DNA from: Euwallacea fornicatus
Lineage: Eukaryota > Arthropoda > Insecta > Coleoptera > Curculionidae
Direction of reading: 5' to 3'
DNA length: 64,000 bases
NCBI RefSeq assembly: GCF_040115645.1
Contig: NC_089553.1
Span: forward strand, 1,736,001 to 1,800,000
This document shows, piece by piece, positions 23,601-35,966 of this stretch (position 1 is the first letter of the stretch; every line of letters starts with the position of its first letter). Under the pieces are notes generated by a model that had not been told where the DNA came from, searched no databases, and was given only the letters and a program-made list of their open reading frames with translations. Made by a program: the position numbers and the translations under genes.

Positions 23601-26595
23601 TCGTCTTGAAATCAACATGAAAATATCCAGACTTATAGGGAAAACGTTGATCTCTAAAGAAAAGTTTACAGAAGAAACAAGGGTTACTATACCGCTTTAG
23701 ATTCGACTCTGACATCTTGCTTCACACTGACAAGGTAAGTGCAGCGTTGCCACCTCAACCACTTCTCGAAGACGACATTCTAAATGTGACAATGGTCCTT
23801 TGCATTTTACGTTTGACAGCATACCAAAGACAAAAGAACTGCGCATAGTTGCCGTAATTCTTTTCCCACGTTTGTTTTTTCTCTAACGAGAAGCAAACAC
23901 TGTTTCTTCATGTAAAACTAACAGGTTAAGTCTACAAACGCTGACAAAACACGAGGCAGCTCGGCTTGAAGTTTAAACATGCACTATCGCTGATTATGTA
24001 GAACTTCATAATGTAACTTACTTTCTAACGATCGCCGGACTGCGATGGAACCATTACGTAAAACTCCCGAACTTTCGTGATATGCATAGATATAGATTGT
24101 GCTCGTATATGCTTGTATTACGCCAGCTATACATATGTACGGCTGAAACTTTTACGGAATTTTAATAAGCATCTGTAGATTGATTTTTTTGTGTAGTTCA
24201 GCAAACAAATTTTTCAAAAAAAGTGGTGTTTAAATTTCATAACTTGGAACCATCGACGTGTTTTCCCAGAAAGTAGAGAGACACAAAGTGAAAATTCTCC
24301 CGAGATATTTCGCGTTTTATGGCATACCCTTAAGGACGAGGTCTGGCCCTTTATCAAGAGATGTCAGCTACAGTGCAGCAATACAATGGCGAAGTGGCTA
24401 TCGTAAAAATGGAGTCAAGTAATGTGTTTACATGTGGGAGGCGCTAGAACAAGCCCCGCTTTTGTTCGGGACATTGAATTTAATTTGTCATATTTTTAGT
24501 TCCCGAGAAACTTGCTGCTTACTTATACCGAAAAACAAATTAATTGTGAAGTTTAAACTCGTTTTCGTCGGGACTTCAACAGAGGAACCTGTTATGATTA
24601 AATATTACCCGGCCATAAATACGTAGAAGTTGAGACTTCTTAATTACTTTTTAAACGATTTTATAATGTAGCCAGGCCCGAAATTGCGTTTCACCTTCTA
24701 CCGGAGAATTTATACCGTAACTTTAATTAATCTCTAAAAAAGCGCGATTATACGAAGTCATGAAACATTTTTACGTTCGTCAGAAATTTTACGGTTTTGA
24801 GTCCTTTTGCGTTAAAAAAAAAAATCGGTATTTTCAAGATTATTTCGTAGACTAGACAACACTGTCTCCAACCGCGTCGCAATTGAAACAGTTGAAAACC
24901 GCGACGTCACCGCTAGCATATTTACAGATTTTTTTCTTTTGAATTTGCACTAACTGTAAATCTGATAACCCTGACCATTTTCCGACCAAATTTCCTTGGA
25001 AAAGCTTTATTTGTATCCCTTTTATCTCGGCCGCGAGCAGCTTCCACGCATCTTCAAATAAGCAGACTCATATTTCAAGCTGACTCTAAGAATTTCCATT
25101 TTAATCTGCGAATTTGTCTTGCTCCTTGCTTTTGGGAATAATTTATATTGGCTTATTTCGTGTTTGAATGGATTTTTACTATAGGATTTGGGCAAGGATT
25201 AGGAGTCGAATTCTAATTTATCGCATACCTTATTTCTCTTTTAAGAGCCAGTTTTATAACTTTCAATAAAACTTTAGTTTAAACTTCAGATAAAAGGTTG
25301 AATTTAACCTGAATAGATTGAGAAAAAGACCGCTTTTATATTCAACCACATATGTAATGATGGCACTACCGACTTCTAAAAATTTGGGAAGTGCCTCATT
25401 ACTGTCCTCTACATTTCGTTTCGATTTCCATGCTCCATTTCCCGTCCTAATTTCCCAGCTCAATTTTCCTGCCGCATATTAGGTATAATTATGCATTGAT
25501 TTGTACATAATGTATATTGAAAAGTCAAATTGTACAATTATCATTATAAGCGCTGATCGAAGTTTTAAGCCTTTTCAGATGCGCAGGATCGTAGTTTTGC
25601 ACTACCTTCAAAATTGCAAAAAGAGAGGTACTAATGTGAGCCGGTCTCTCAACAACTAAAAGAGAATTCGAAATTCCCTTTCTGTGCTATTTGTGTTGTT
25701 ATTTAAGGTAATCGCTCTACCTGTTCTCGAGATGTCGGCGTTCGAAGTTTGAAAAATGGGAAAAAGTGTGAGCCTCCGCACTTTGAATATTTTCAGAAAA
25801 ATGTCGAAATTTTTTATGTGCCGTCTCTCGATTTAACGGAGTAACATGAATTCTCTACTACATTTGGATGACCCAATTGAAATGCTGGACCCTTTAAAAA
25901 GCATTTTAAGGGATGTTCTTTTCACAACACCTCTGAATCGCAAAAAAATAGGTAGAAATCCGATCCCGCATCTTAGAAACCAAAAGCGTTTTTGCAAATC
26001 CGCATATGCAGAGTCATAGAGCGCCTTGATACGATCAATTTGAGCGAATCTTTAAGGAAGTTTCTCCTCAAGTGCCCGAAATATAGATGATTAAAATTTA
26101 AAAATATATCCTGCATGTAGTTTATTAAAGGCATTTCAGTTAGAATGGCATACAGTATACAAATAATATTTAATATTGTTTTGAAATTCGTGGTTAAAAA
26201 TAAAATGGTATACTGTTCTCGATGGGAATTTTCATTACTGGCTTGGGATTTATTTATCTCGACGCTACGCGTCTCGACACGCAACATGTCTCGACACTAA
26301 TGAAACATTTCTCCTTGTTTTGGAATATATTATTATATGTTTTAGTTAACTGTCGTGTTTCATCTACTAACTGTCTTCAGTCACTGCTAATTTAATAATA
26401 CTCATTAAAATCACTTCTTGCGTGCTTTGGTGGCTATATAGGAGTTCACGATCGCCTAATAATTTTTTTTAGGTCAGAAATTGCGAATTTAGGTTTAAAC
26501 TGCACTTGAATTGTCGATATCAGTTAAACTTCACTGTCGAGTTTCCGAAAGTTATAATGATTGTTCTGGTTTAAAACTAATAAATACTAAAATTA
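20601..26595. other. Long stretch without a recognised gene
   Basis: About 6 kb with no supported coding region. The 20700-22450 part is less AT-rich and holds few transposon signs. It may be old single-copy DNA and so a place for regulatory elements, but nothing in the sequence proves this. Degenerate tandem repeats occupy about 22870-23700. Confidence 0.5.
22870..23700. repeat. Degenerate tandem repeat, ~165-bp period
   Basis: A recurrent block of the form GARAAAATTTYRAPPY, preceded by an attcatggag/atctatggag-like string and by TTGCTTTTCCTT and a CTGGCACGCC-like string, recurs at about 23032, 23199, 23361 and 23637. Intervals are 167, 162 and 276 bp. Similarity between units is low, so the limits are soft. 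Confidence 0.45.
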
Positions 26596-27225
26596 TACTA
26601 CTTATCATAAAAATTGCAACGCCTAGAAATAATGCGCATATTTTCATGAAACCTCGTATATATACTGACAACACTGTATAAAATAAATGATGTAATTTAC
26701 CAGTGAATCGAAGTCCGAAAAGTTTAAAATTCGAATAATATCTATAACCATCTTGTGATTTTATTTCTATCCTCAGAAACTCCTCTGGTCATGCTTCTAA
26801 GCAAATGGTCAATTTCCTCTTGAGTTAGTGTATCTCAGGCAACTTGAATTGCATTTCGTAACTCTGCTAAAGTACGTCATGGATTCTCAAGTTTAATAAC
26901 TCTTCCTCCTGTCGTGTCCAATACGTGTTCTATGGGGAGAAGATCGGGAAAGCGTGGAGGCCAAGGAAACACATTAACATTGCAACGCAATTATAATTAT
27001 AGGTGGATGAACCATAGTTACACCAGCAATATATGACTCTGGAATGTCTTGATGAAAAAGTAAGTTTTCTATACGTTGAATATAGATGGTAAGAATGATA
27101 GAGCTGTTAGTGGTGATGTGGAAATTCTGATCAATTATACTACTACTAAAACTAAAAAGGTATACCAATTTTGCTTAAATTTGATACATGAATTCTAGGT
27201 ATGGCAGTTTTTGTGATAAGTAGTA
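26596..27225 (-). mobile_element. Internally deleted Tc1-like element
   Basis: The terminal inverted repeat is TACTACTTATCAYAAAAA plus TGC, read inward from 26596 and from 27225. TA lies on both sides (26594-26595 and 27226-27227). The 630-bp element keeps the last ~70 codons of a transposase on the minus strand and has lost the rest. Confidence 0.8.
26750..26967 (-). pseudogene. Tc1 transposase C-terminal fragment
   Basis: The minus-strand translation reads WPPRFPDLLPIEHVLD, then TLAELRNAIQVA, a stop where relatives have Trp, then DTLTQEEIDHLLRSM. This covers the catalytic Glu and the C-terminal helices of Tc1 transposases. Everything upstream of the motif is missing. Confidence 0.75.
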
Positions 27226-27808
27226 TAGTTATACAGTCAGATGGACGCTTTTTGTTCCCTACTAAGTATTTTGTTATATAGTATATATTTAAGCCGTACA
27301 CCTCTCTCGATTAGATGTTCATCAAGTACAAATCATGTAATGAGTTACAGGGCCGAAAATCGAAAACAATAAAAACAATGTTGGAAAACGTTTTTTACGC
27401 ATAAACGAGTCGAAATTGTTTTCATCTTAGTTTCCTTGGCGAAAACAATGAATTTACGGTCAGTGGGCGTTGTTTTATTTTTCGGCCCATTGCTCACCGC
27501 AGCGGACCGTATAGTTACAATATCGTCCGTTGCTCTTGGCAACGGACAAGAAAGTAAAAATAACGCCCGATAATAATTTTTTACCGCCTTTAATCAAATG
27601 AGTAGTTATAACATGAAAAGCTTTGTTCGTTGCACAGGCAGAAGGAAGGATTTCCCTCTTGACCCAATAAAGGCCCTCTACTTCGCATCAGGCTGCAACC
27701 TTCGGCCTCGGGCGAAAACTTCCTTCATCCTTGTACACGTAAATATGTAACTATGTTTAGAATAATCGTCAATTGATTTCATATAAAAAAAATGACACAT
27801 CACTCGAT

Positions 27809-28708
27809 GAGTCTCCGATCTGACACAAATGTGACAACACTGTTAACAAATCCATATGGTTTTTGGATAGTGTCAACCTTCGAATGATACGTGTCAAAAT
27901 TTCATGACATTTTGACAATTAGTTTACAGATTACAGCGGTTAGAGTGATCCCAATTTCGAAGTGGGTGCTGCGTTTGCGCACACCTGACCAAAAACGGGA
28001 ACGCATCGACGATTCAGAGCGGTGTTTGGAGTTGTTCAAGCTAGATAAAAAGGATTTCTTGAATCGGTATGTGGCACTGGATGAAAGATGAATCCACTAC
28101 CATACACCTGAATCAAAACCATCATCAGCTAAGTGGAAAACAGCTGGCGAATTTCGTCTAAAGTGATCAAAAACTCAAAAGTCGACTTGTAAGGTTGTGG
28201 CATCTGTATTTTGAGACGTGCATAGTATTTTGTTCATCAACTATCTTGAGAAAGGTAAAACTATCAATAACGAATATTACATGGCATTATTGGATTGATT
28301 CACTGGAGAAATTAAGAAAAAAACAACCTCACATTCAAAAGAAAAAAAATACTGTTCTATCAAGACAATACTCTGAATCACAAGTCGTTGAAAAAGATGG
28401 TTAAAGTTGAATCAATTACACTTCAAATTGCTTTCTCAACCCACCGGACCCTCCAGATCTAGCCCCCAACGACTGCAAACTTTTTATAAACATCAAAAAG
28501 ATACTTCGGGGGAAGAAATATGGCCCAGATGAAGAAGTGATTGCCGAAACTCAGGCTTATTTTAAGAGTAAAGACAAATTGTTTCACAAAAAAGGCATGG
28601 GAAAGTTGAAGGAGGGTTGCAATTAACGTAACACTATTTGCAGAGAATATGTTGGTGAATAAAGTCGAATTTCTAAAAAAAAATTTCTTAGTTAAATCGG
28701 AGACATGT
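27809..28708 (+). mobile_element. Mariner-like element, 5' deleted
   Basis: A short inverted pair around GTCTCCGATYT at 27811 and 28705 may be the termini. The 900-bp span is shorter than a full mariner (about 1.3 kb), and the N-terminal half of the transposase is missing. Confidence 0.5.
27930..28640 (+). pseudogene. Mariner transposase, broken and truncated
   Basis: Readable pieces in order are WVLRLRTPDQKRERIDDSERC, LDER (where relatives have MDETW), HTPESKPSSAKW, VVASVF, LFINYLEKGKTINNEYYMALLD, YQDN and GPDEEVIAETQAYFKSKD. These are the catalytic domain of a DD34D mariner transposase. Stops follow LDER, REFRLK, VASVF and LLD, and at least two frame changes are needed. No functional product is expected. 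Confidence 0.8.
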
Positions 28709-30597
28709 TAAGTAATGTGTTACAAGCACTATTTCGTGAACACTAACCGAACTCAAACTAACCAAAAATCACTATTAAATATCTCAAAAACGGTAGACAC
28801 TATTCACTTAGGCATTATTCCCGCCATAAAAAAAGGAAAAGGACTTTTCGTGCTCTTCACATGTCTGTACAGAAAATAAATCAATTGTTGTTAAGTTAAG
28901 AAAAATACGAAGTTCGTAATACATTATCGTAAATTGTTCTTATCTCACTTAGATACATGAGATTATATATTAAACCCTAAAATAAAAAAAAAGAATTGTA
29001 TAAAGATGTAGTTACCCAAACCTGTCCAATGTGTGTATAACCCAAATCAACGTCAATAAACAAGCCCTAGTAATAATTAACGAAGGGCTGACTAATTTTG
29101 GCTTTCACCCTCTACATGCTTCAGAGGCGATTATCTTAAGATGGTCAGTCCATTTTAGAATGAAGAAACGTTATATTTTGGATACTTAAAATTTCGAACT
29201 GATAGCATAAAAAATTATTCAAAAAACGACTTAAAGAAAAATGTTCATTCTCGACAAAATATACAGTGCCAGATGTTTTGTTGACAAAATGGCATAAAAC
29301 TCGTTTAGTACGAACATTTGAACAATTCGTTCACACAACGCCAGCGGTAAATTCATGAAACTACTTTTAGTTCCTAGGCTTTAAGGTAACACTTTTGAGA
29401 GCGTATTCAGGGGTAAATAATGTTGCAGTTGAAGGCCGTCTAAAGAAAATAAATTACATTATGGCACCAACCCTTCGCGAAACAATTTTCTCTCAACGAT
29501 TTGCAGTCGATCAGCAATTTCGGGAAAAATTTGGAAATTTGTATTCAATTCAGAATACAACATTTTCTAACGAAACAGCTAAATATCTCAGCTCTGAGCT
29601 TTTTTTGTCCCTTTCGATTCCCCGAATGGCCCATAAATTTTCACTTACGCATCAGCTTAGGTTCTATACAAAAATTGCAAATATCCTAAATGTTATGAAC
29701 GGCTTTATCAAGTTGCATTTTAATCTTTATGCACCTCATGAATGAAGTTGATTTTATCCTCAGAGCCCGAGTAATTGATACTTCGGTTCTTGGGGTATAT
29801 TGGTTTAGTTTCCTATTAAGAACGTATTGTGGTATCAATGAAACTTTATACAGCGGGAGCTCTAGCAAGTAGAAGTTTTTTTATTGAAGATTTATCCGGA
29901 AATCCCTTTTATCTCTTTCAGCTTTCGATGCGCGAAATCGAATTAAATTAGGAACAAAATTAAAGACGATATTGGAGTTGTTTGTGAGCTGAAAGTGAAA
30001 GCGAAGTTTCGCTGACGAGCTGTAAATTTCGAAGATTAATTTCAACTTGAAAACTTTGTTTTAGAGCTTTGTCGCTCCCAAGGCAGCTACGTACTTTACA
30101 AGCTGAAAAACTAATCCGAATCCGTTCAATATTCATCTCGCTTACAATTTTTCCTGCCGGAGGAATAAATTCCGATAGAACGGTCGCAAACAAGATTCGA
30201 GCTAAATTTATCAAGCGATTCTCGCAATTAAAGAGCGAGGAGAGATTTAAATTCACAACGGAAAATTGGAAACGTTCTGACCGAACAAGACAGAGTCGAA
30301 GATTAAAATGGAAATTCCTGAGTCTCCGTGAAATATGACGCAGCTTATTTGAAGTTCCGCGCCAGATGCTCAACTGGAATACAAATAAATGTCACATGAG
30401 ACTCTGATGGGAGCAAATAGAGGATTTGCATAAGTGGTTAACGAGTATAATGCCTATTAGTTCTCCTACATCCGCTTCAATTTAAACAAGGCTCACTTGG
30501 CGGAAAGAAGCTGTTTTTCATTCGCACACTACAACCCTTCATTATATATAGTTTGTCCTGTAGATTTGATCGATTTTGGATTTATCTCACATTTACT

Positions 30598-30634
<37 letters not shown>

Positions 30635-30761
30635 AAAAATCAAGTTCTGTGTTTGATGATGTGTTGTTGTTCTTTCGGTTAAAAGTAATCAAAAACGTGT
30701 TTTGATCTTTCTCGTAGGGCTAAAGTACTGTAATTCCGGCTCCAAGGACCAAAGTTATCTT
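28709..30761. other. Noncoding, no gene recognised
   Basis: Several frames of 60-137 codons overlap on both strands between 29395 and 30373. None has a recognisable motif or a supporting neighbour. A CA microsatellite lies at 30603-30632. Confidence 0.5.
30603..30632. repeat. (CA)15 microsatellite
   Basis: Fifteen uninterrupted CA units. Confidence 0.95.
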
Positions 30762-31396
30762 CAGTTCAAATGGAATCATAGAGATTGTGTAAGTGGGACA
30801 AGGACCCGATAAGGTTTAACGTGTCTCGGATAAAGACCAACGAAGCGGGTTGCGAGGCTAGCGATTGACTTGGGCGGAGTCAGCACGGCCACGTTTCCAC
30901 TTCAATGTTTAGATTAGTATCGATTTCGCTGCCCTTGCAGTGATAGAAGTTGAAAAAAATATCAGTGCAAAAACGAGCGAGCTACACAAATAAATAAAAA
31001 ACAGATGAGTCTATCACTAGAGCTTATGCCAGTGAAAATTTTGAAACGGTGAGAGATCTGGTAACGCTGGGCCGACTCCGCCCACTGGACTGGCCAGTCC
31101 TACCGACGTCTTCATTGCGATATTTAGATTAGTATCGATTTAGCTGCTATGGAAATTATTAAACATATCAGAGCAAAAAGCAGCAAGATAAATAAATGAA
31201 AAAAAATTATCCGTAACTATGTTAGAGCTACCTTACATTATTAGAAATTCTGAAAGCGGGATCTAGTAGCACCGTATGGATTCCTCCCCTGTTGGCTGCC
31301 AGTGTTGCCTATTTCCTTGGTCTCTGTCGAGAGACATAATAAACCTTATTCGGTCCTTGTTCCACTTGCAAAATTCCTATGTTTCCGACTAAATTG
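30762..31396 (+). mobile_element. Copy B of the inverted-repeat/tandem-unit family
   Basis: The left arm reads CAGTTCAAATGG, then TGTAAGTGGGACAAGGACC, then GATAAGGTTTAACGTGTCTC, then GGGCGGAGTCAG. The right arm (about 31315-31396) is its inverted, diverged partner, including GAGACATAATAAACCTTATT and GGTCCTTGTTCCACTTGCA. Between them are two tandem units, each carrying TTTAGATTAGTATCGATTT (about 30898 and 31122) and ending in GTGAGAGATCTGGTAACGCT plus GACTCCGCCCAC. No protein is encoded. Confidence 0.75.
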
Positions 31397-31829
31397 CTCA
31401 TACTTTCGTAATTCGTAAACATCCTGGACTTCAGGAATTTGCAAAATAACCGCCAAACTATGGACTGGATAATTACGTTTGAATTACGCTAAGGTTGCAG
31501 TCTCAGAGACACCCTTTCATGCCAAAAGCAACCAATAACCTTTCTAAGTATAGCTGAGATTTATTGGCATTAAACAATAATTTACGTACTAAACAAAATC
31601 GATAAAAATGGGTAATAACGAGACAAAGCGAGCAACGAACGGCTATCGAAACGAGTGGTGCTGCCTAAGTGCACTAAAAAATGGTGTCTGTTTCTATACT
31701 TAAACTTAAAGGGAGATATAAACAAAATCGTAGTAAAAATAACGTTCTGCCATGGATAATCATGTTGCCACGATGACTTGGGTTTCAGAAAACAGTGATT
31801 TTCACTCTCTATCTTCTAGATTTTGATTC

Positions 31830-32080
31830 AGTTTCGAGGAAAAACCAATTTCGAATAATCAAAAACTCTCCGAAATTGTTTTTTTCTAACAGGGAGGAAT
31901 ACTGATTCCGGAGCGCCAGAACCAGGTAGAAATTAGTCTGTTCTAACTGGGAAAAAAATTGACTGCGGAACGTCAGAAACAGACATGTGTGAATCTGCTC
32001 CAGTGGGAGGAAAACCGAGTCCGAAGCGTTAGAAACAGTCAGAATATATGAAATGTGCCGGTCTGAACTCATATTTCTAA
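31830..32080 (-). repeat. Degenerate 57-bp tandem repeat inside an open frame
   Basis: Three to four units of about 57 bp lie in a minus-strand frame of 117 codons (32162 to 31809). In protein the units read LPLEQIHTCLFLTFRSQF, FSQLEQTNFYLVLALRNQY and SSLLEKNNFGEFLIIRNWF, i.e. 19 residues each with Leu-Glu and Arg-Asn in register. Keeping the frame across diverged units hints at coding use, but no start context, splice sites or homologue is apparent. It may equally be a noncoding minisatellite. Confidence 0.45.
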
Positions 32081-32099
32081 CTGTTTCTGACCATCCAAA

Positions 32100-32132
32100 A
32101 TTAGCTTTGTTTCTTACTGAAACAAAGCTAAT
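32100..32132. repeat. Perfect hairpin, 14-bp arms
   Basis: ATTAGCTTTGTTTC, loop TTACT, then the exact complement. Confidence 0.95.
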
Positions 32133-32731
32133 ATCGTACAAATCACGTAACTTTTTATTCAAGTCACAGGTTTTATGTCAGCAATGATGCCACATATTTT
32201 CAAAATTAATATGTTGCAGGGGTTCATTAGATGTTGGTGCTACGCTATCAGCGTATATATTAATTTCAAAATACTAAACATCAACTTACCCCTAGCTGAA
32301 TCCGATGGTAACAAGGGTCCGTTATTTTTCAATTCTCTTTCAAAGTAATTAATAATGGACGCTGCAAGCCCATACGCCGACTCTTTAAATACTCGCGCAT
32401 TATATCGATAAAAACAATCAAAACACTGATAATAAATAACCAGGAGCACTATTTTAGTTCTCAAAAGAACAGATTTTTACCGCAGAAGTTGACGAACAAA
32501 GAAAATAAGGGTTTAAAATACCACAAGTTAACGAAAATTGATGCTCCAAGAATCTCAGCTGTCAGGTGAAGCGGCAAACGTCAACAAATTGAGCGGCGAT
32601 CGTGCAACAAAATAGCATCGTGTTTAGACATTTAAATTTTTCTTTATCCTTTTTTAACACATTAAATTTATACGACTTGTCATTTTACGTAAGGCGACTC
32701 TCAAATGTTACATTGTGTGATTTGTACTAGA

Positions 32732-34949
32732 CAGTGTGTTACATTTAACCTGGAATATCGAAATATCTCGAAGACTAGACGTCTTTTAAAGAAATGTGTA
32801 ATATCAAGCTTTAATCACTCTGAGGGGGAAATGTGTTGGTGCTAAAGTGGAGATTTCCTCCACTCCCGCGTGGGCGGGGGGTGACTGAGTTTTAAATCGA
32901 AATCATAATCCTTATTCTTTTACAGATGCGGATAATACGGTTAAAAATAAAAAAATATTTTTCGAATCATGCTAGAAAACACTGTAATTAACGAAATTTA
33001 ATTTCTCTTTCGCTTATAATTTACAGAAAGGTTTGATGATATCTGCTTTAGAATGAATGAAAACGTGATTTTTTTATATAGCTGTTGTTTAAAGCAAGGG
33101 CTCAAAATGGTGTCTCTGAATTCTGAAATGTACTTATTTATCCGTGTTTTAAAGGCTCTTCGCATCTACTAAGTGTCTCCCGGAACGTTGCCATCAGCGT
33201 TTGTTATTCGCTGAATCATATTCTCACGTGTCGTTGGTATTTCTTTATAAACCTGATTGTTCAGATATTCTTACAGAAAGAAATTCGCCAAAGTGAGATC
33301 TGGAGATATAGCAGGTCAATTTACCGGACCATATCTGCCGATCCATTGACCGTTAAAATTACGATGAAGAACTTTCCGTGCCACCGCAGAACAGTGAGCT
33401 GAACAACCCTTATATCGAAACCACATGTTCTGATGCATTTCTAAGTTTAACTCCTGGAGCAATATGGGAAATTCATGTTCCAAAATATTCCGGTACATTT
33501 CACCATTCAAGTTGCCTTTAATTATGTGGGGGTCGATAAGCTTACTGCTAGTGATTCCACACCATACACTGACAAGCGCACAAATTAAGCTAGTACTCAA
33601 TTCGTCGACGCCAATGAGGATTTTCACCACACCAATAATGCACGTTATGCCTATTAACTGTACCATACCTTGTAAACGATGACTCGTCAAAGAATAATAC
33701 ACAACGGAAAAAATTGAAATTTCCTTCTATCAGTCTAGATGCCCACTCACAAAAGTCTAAACGATGTTGAGAATCTACCTCATGGAGTTCTTGGTGTAAA
33801 GAGACATGACAGAGATAAAACTTGTACCTCTTCAACATTCTTCACGAACTCCTATGAGAATTTCCTGATAATCTTGATATTTCTCTTGTGCTCCCTTGGG
33901 CATTAAAAGTCACAGTACGTAGAACTGCAATTTGTTTGTTTTCTCCGTACACGGTAACTGGGCATGTTCTTTTCTTCTGATTTACACTCATTCCATTAGT
34001 AAATTCACACCTATTTCTCCATTTCGATTTTCTCTTCTGCGATCAATTAGTCCATCGTGAAGCAGCATTATTAGGACAGAATGTTTAAAAATATAGTTTG
34101 GAGTTTGAATCTTGGCGTGTGTATCGAATTAGGTGGCACGTACGTGGGAAGGGTGTGCATACTCTTATAAAAATGACATAGATATCCTATGCATGTCTTC
34201 TACAGATTAGACTCACGGGTCAAAGTAGATAATGAGAGTGTATACGAGTTGAATAGAGATACTGGTACGAACGTATGTCCTCGAGTTGTTTATTGGTTAC
34301 AATTCTAGCGCGATCGGAGGCGTAACAATACATATCTTAATGATTTCACTGTATTCCGTATAACTATAAACAGTTTTCGCGATTTTGATTTTATTTTTGT
34401 GATGTTTAGTTCAAAAAAAATTAGTAGTTCTTCATCTCCTAGTGTTCTACCTGCCTTTATTATAGTACCTTTGTTTTGTTTTAATACAAAAATATCAATT
34501 TTTGAAACGCCACTGATCACATTTTATGTTGATATTCCATTGGTTTAATGCGTGCAGTTCGTATGTATGATGCATATGTAAAGATCCAAACTACAAACTA
34601 TAGGTATTTTATTTGTTCTTGTTTATTGATCACATTTTATTACCATAGATTTTTTTCTCCAGTAGAAATTTTTTAAAAGCCTATATTGTCATAAATCCAA
34701 AAAAAAAAGTGTTTTGGATGGAGTTTTCTTATTTTCAACCGTATTATCTGAATTTGTAAAAAAATGGAGGCTGCCGTTTGAAATTCAAAAATTAACCCCT
34801 AGCTAGCGCAGACAGGGGTGGAGGGGAGTCAACTTTAACACCAATGCATTTCCTTATTACAATAATTAAAGTTTGATACTAAACATTTTTTTATAGAATA
34901 CCTGCTATTCGAGATATTTCGATATTCCAGGTTAAATGTTACACAGTGT
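32732..34949 (-). mobile_element. DD41D element with ~200-bp terminal inverted repeats
   Basis: The left end CAGTGTGTTACATTTAACC (32732) and the right end read inward from 34949, CACTGTGTAACATTTAACC, are inverted partners. The arms continue through GGAATATCGAAATATCTCGA and further blocks down to about 32900 and 34780. A DD41D transposase relic lies between them on the minus strand. TA follows the right end (34950-34951); the left flank is not a clean TA. Confidence 0.75.
33180..33850 (-). pseudogene. DD41D transposase, broken, catalytic residues changed
   Basis: In order: LHEVDSQHRLDFCEWA, VLFFDESSFTRYG (first Asp), VNRHNVHYWCGENPHW, a frame change, NLNGEMYRNILEHEFPILLQ, NMWFRYKGCSAHC, NGQWIGRYGPVN, a stop, then ISPDLTLANFFL. 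The second Asp, expected in a DGCPAH-like motif, is Lys, and the third, expected in LxDFFLW, is Asn, with 41 residues between. The N-terminal DNA-binding part is not readable. The protein could not catalyse transposition even if expressed. Confidence 0.8.
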
Positions 34950-35791
34950 ATATACAAGGAATTCCGACCGGTATCCTGCACATATTTCTGACTCTTTCTG
35001 CCAACCGCAATCGGTGTTCTTTTCTGTTGGAAAATACCGTTGATACAGGCCATTAAAAGCAGAAATATCAGTGTCATATTCAGACCTTCGTTTGTAAAAA
35101 AAAGGAAGTGATGATTGGGCGATTGGAGGGTAGTAAGGGTAGCAGCATTTCCTGCGTTATTGTGTTGAATGATGGAATAAGCTTATTCTGCACTCAATTT
35201 TAGATTCATAATAAATACATTCCGAGGTAATGTTAGAGAAATTCTGTGATGAGAAAAATTTCAAATAAAGAATTTCGCATGTCTTAGCGAGATTTGCAAG
35301 TGAGGTTTTCAGTGCACAAGAGTATTTTATATACTTGTGAGTTTATTAAATTCCATTTTACGGATTTCATGTATTACGTGGGTTTTCCGACAGAGAAAGT
35401 TAAATTAAAAACCAATACATGTACAAAGCAAAAAACAAACAGAAACCTTGAAACTCCGCGATTCCAATTTAAAAATCCGTTGGCAAAAAAGCCCTGGCAA
35501 ATTGATTTCTGAGAGGAATTTATTGATAATATCGAATGTTGTTTTTCCCGTTTAAAGGAAAAATGGGATTTTGATTTCTCTTTTGTCGCAATCCCTAATT
35601 TATAACAACATTTCTCAAAATTAAATGTAATATAGCCAGAAAACATTTTTGTGGTCCTAATTCTCTTGACTTTCAAGCCCGAGACAGGAGCATATAGCCA
35701 TTACATGGGGACATTAATGGCGCACCAGGGTAACAGGTGCCTGTTAGTCATTAGAAACAAATTACCCAAATAAATTATTATGCAAACGACA
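34950..35791. other. Noncoding, no gene recognised
   Basis: Two overlapping frames on opposite strands at 35294-35676 have no recognisable content. Confidence 0.5.
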
Positions 35792-35966
35792 CATTAGGCA
35801 GTAGGGCAAAAATCAAATTAGAGGTAACACCCCAATGGAACTTTAAGCGTTTCCCTTAAAACAAAACCGTTAACGGAACCCTCACAGTAAAAATTTCATG
35901 TTTGATGGATTTAGGAGTTGTTAGGGCTACATGAATGACTACGTTGTATAGAGATTAAGTTAAATA

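Larger units (their letters stand above)
31397..32731. other. Noncoding; minisatellite-like frame and a hairpin
   Basis: No recognised gene. It contains the 57-bp repeats at 31830-32080 and a perfect hairpin at 32100-32132. Confidence 0.55.

Noticed and set aside
29960..30373. 137-codon minus-strand frame
   Set aside because: An 89-codon frame overlaps it on the other strand; no motif, signal or splice context was seen.
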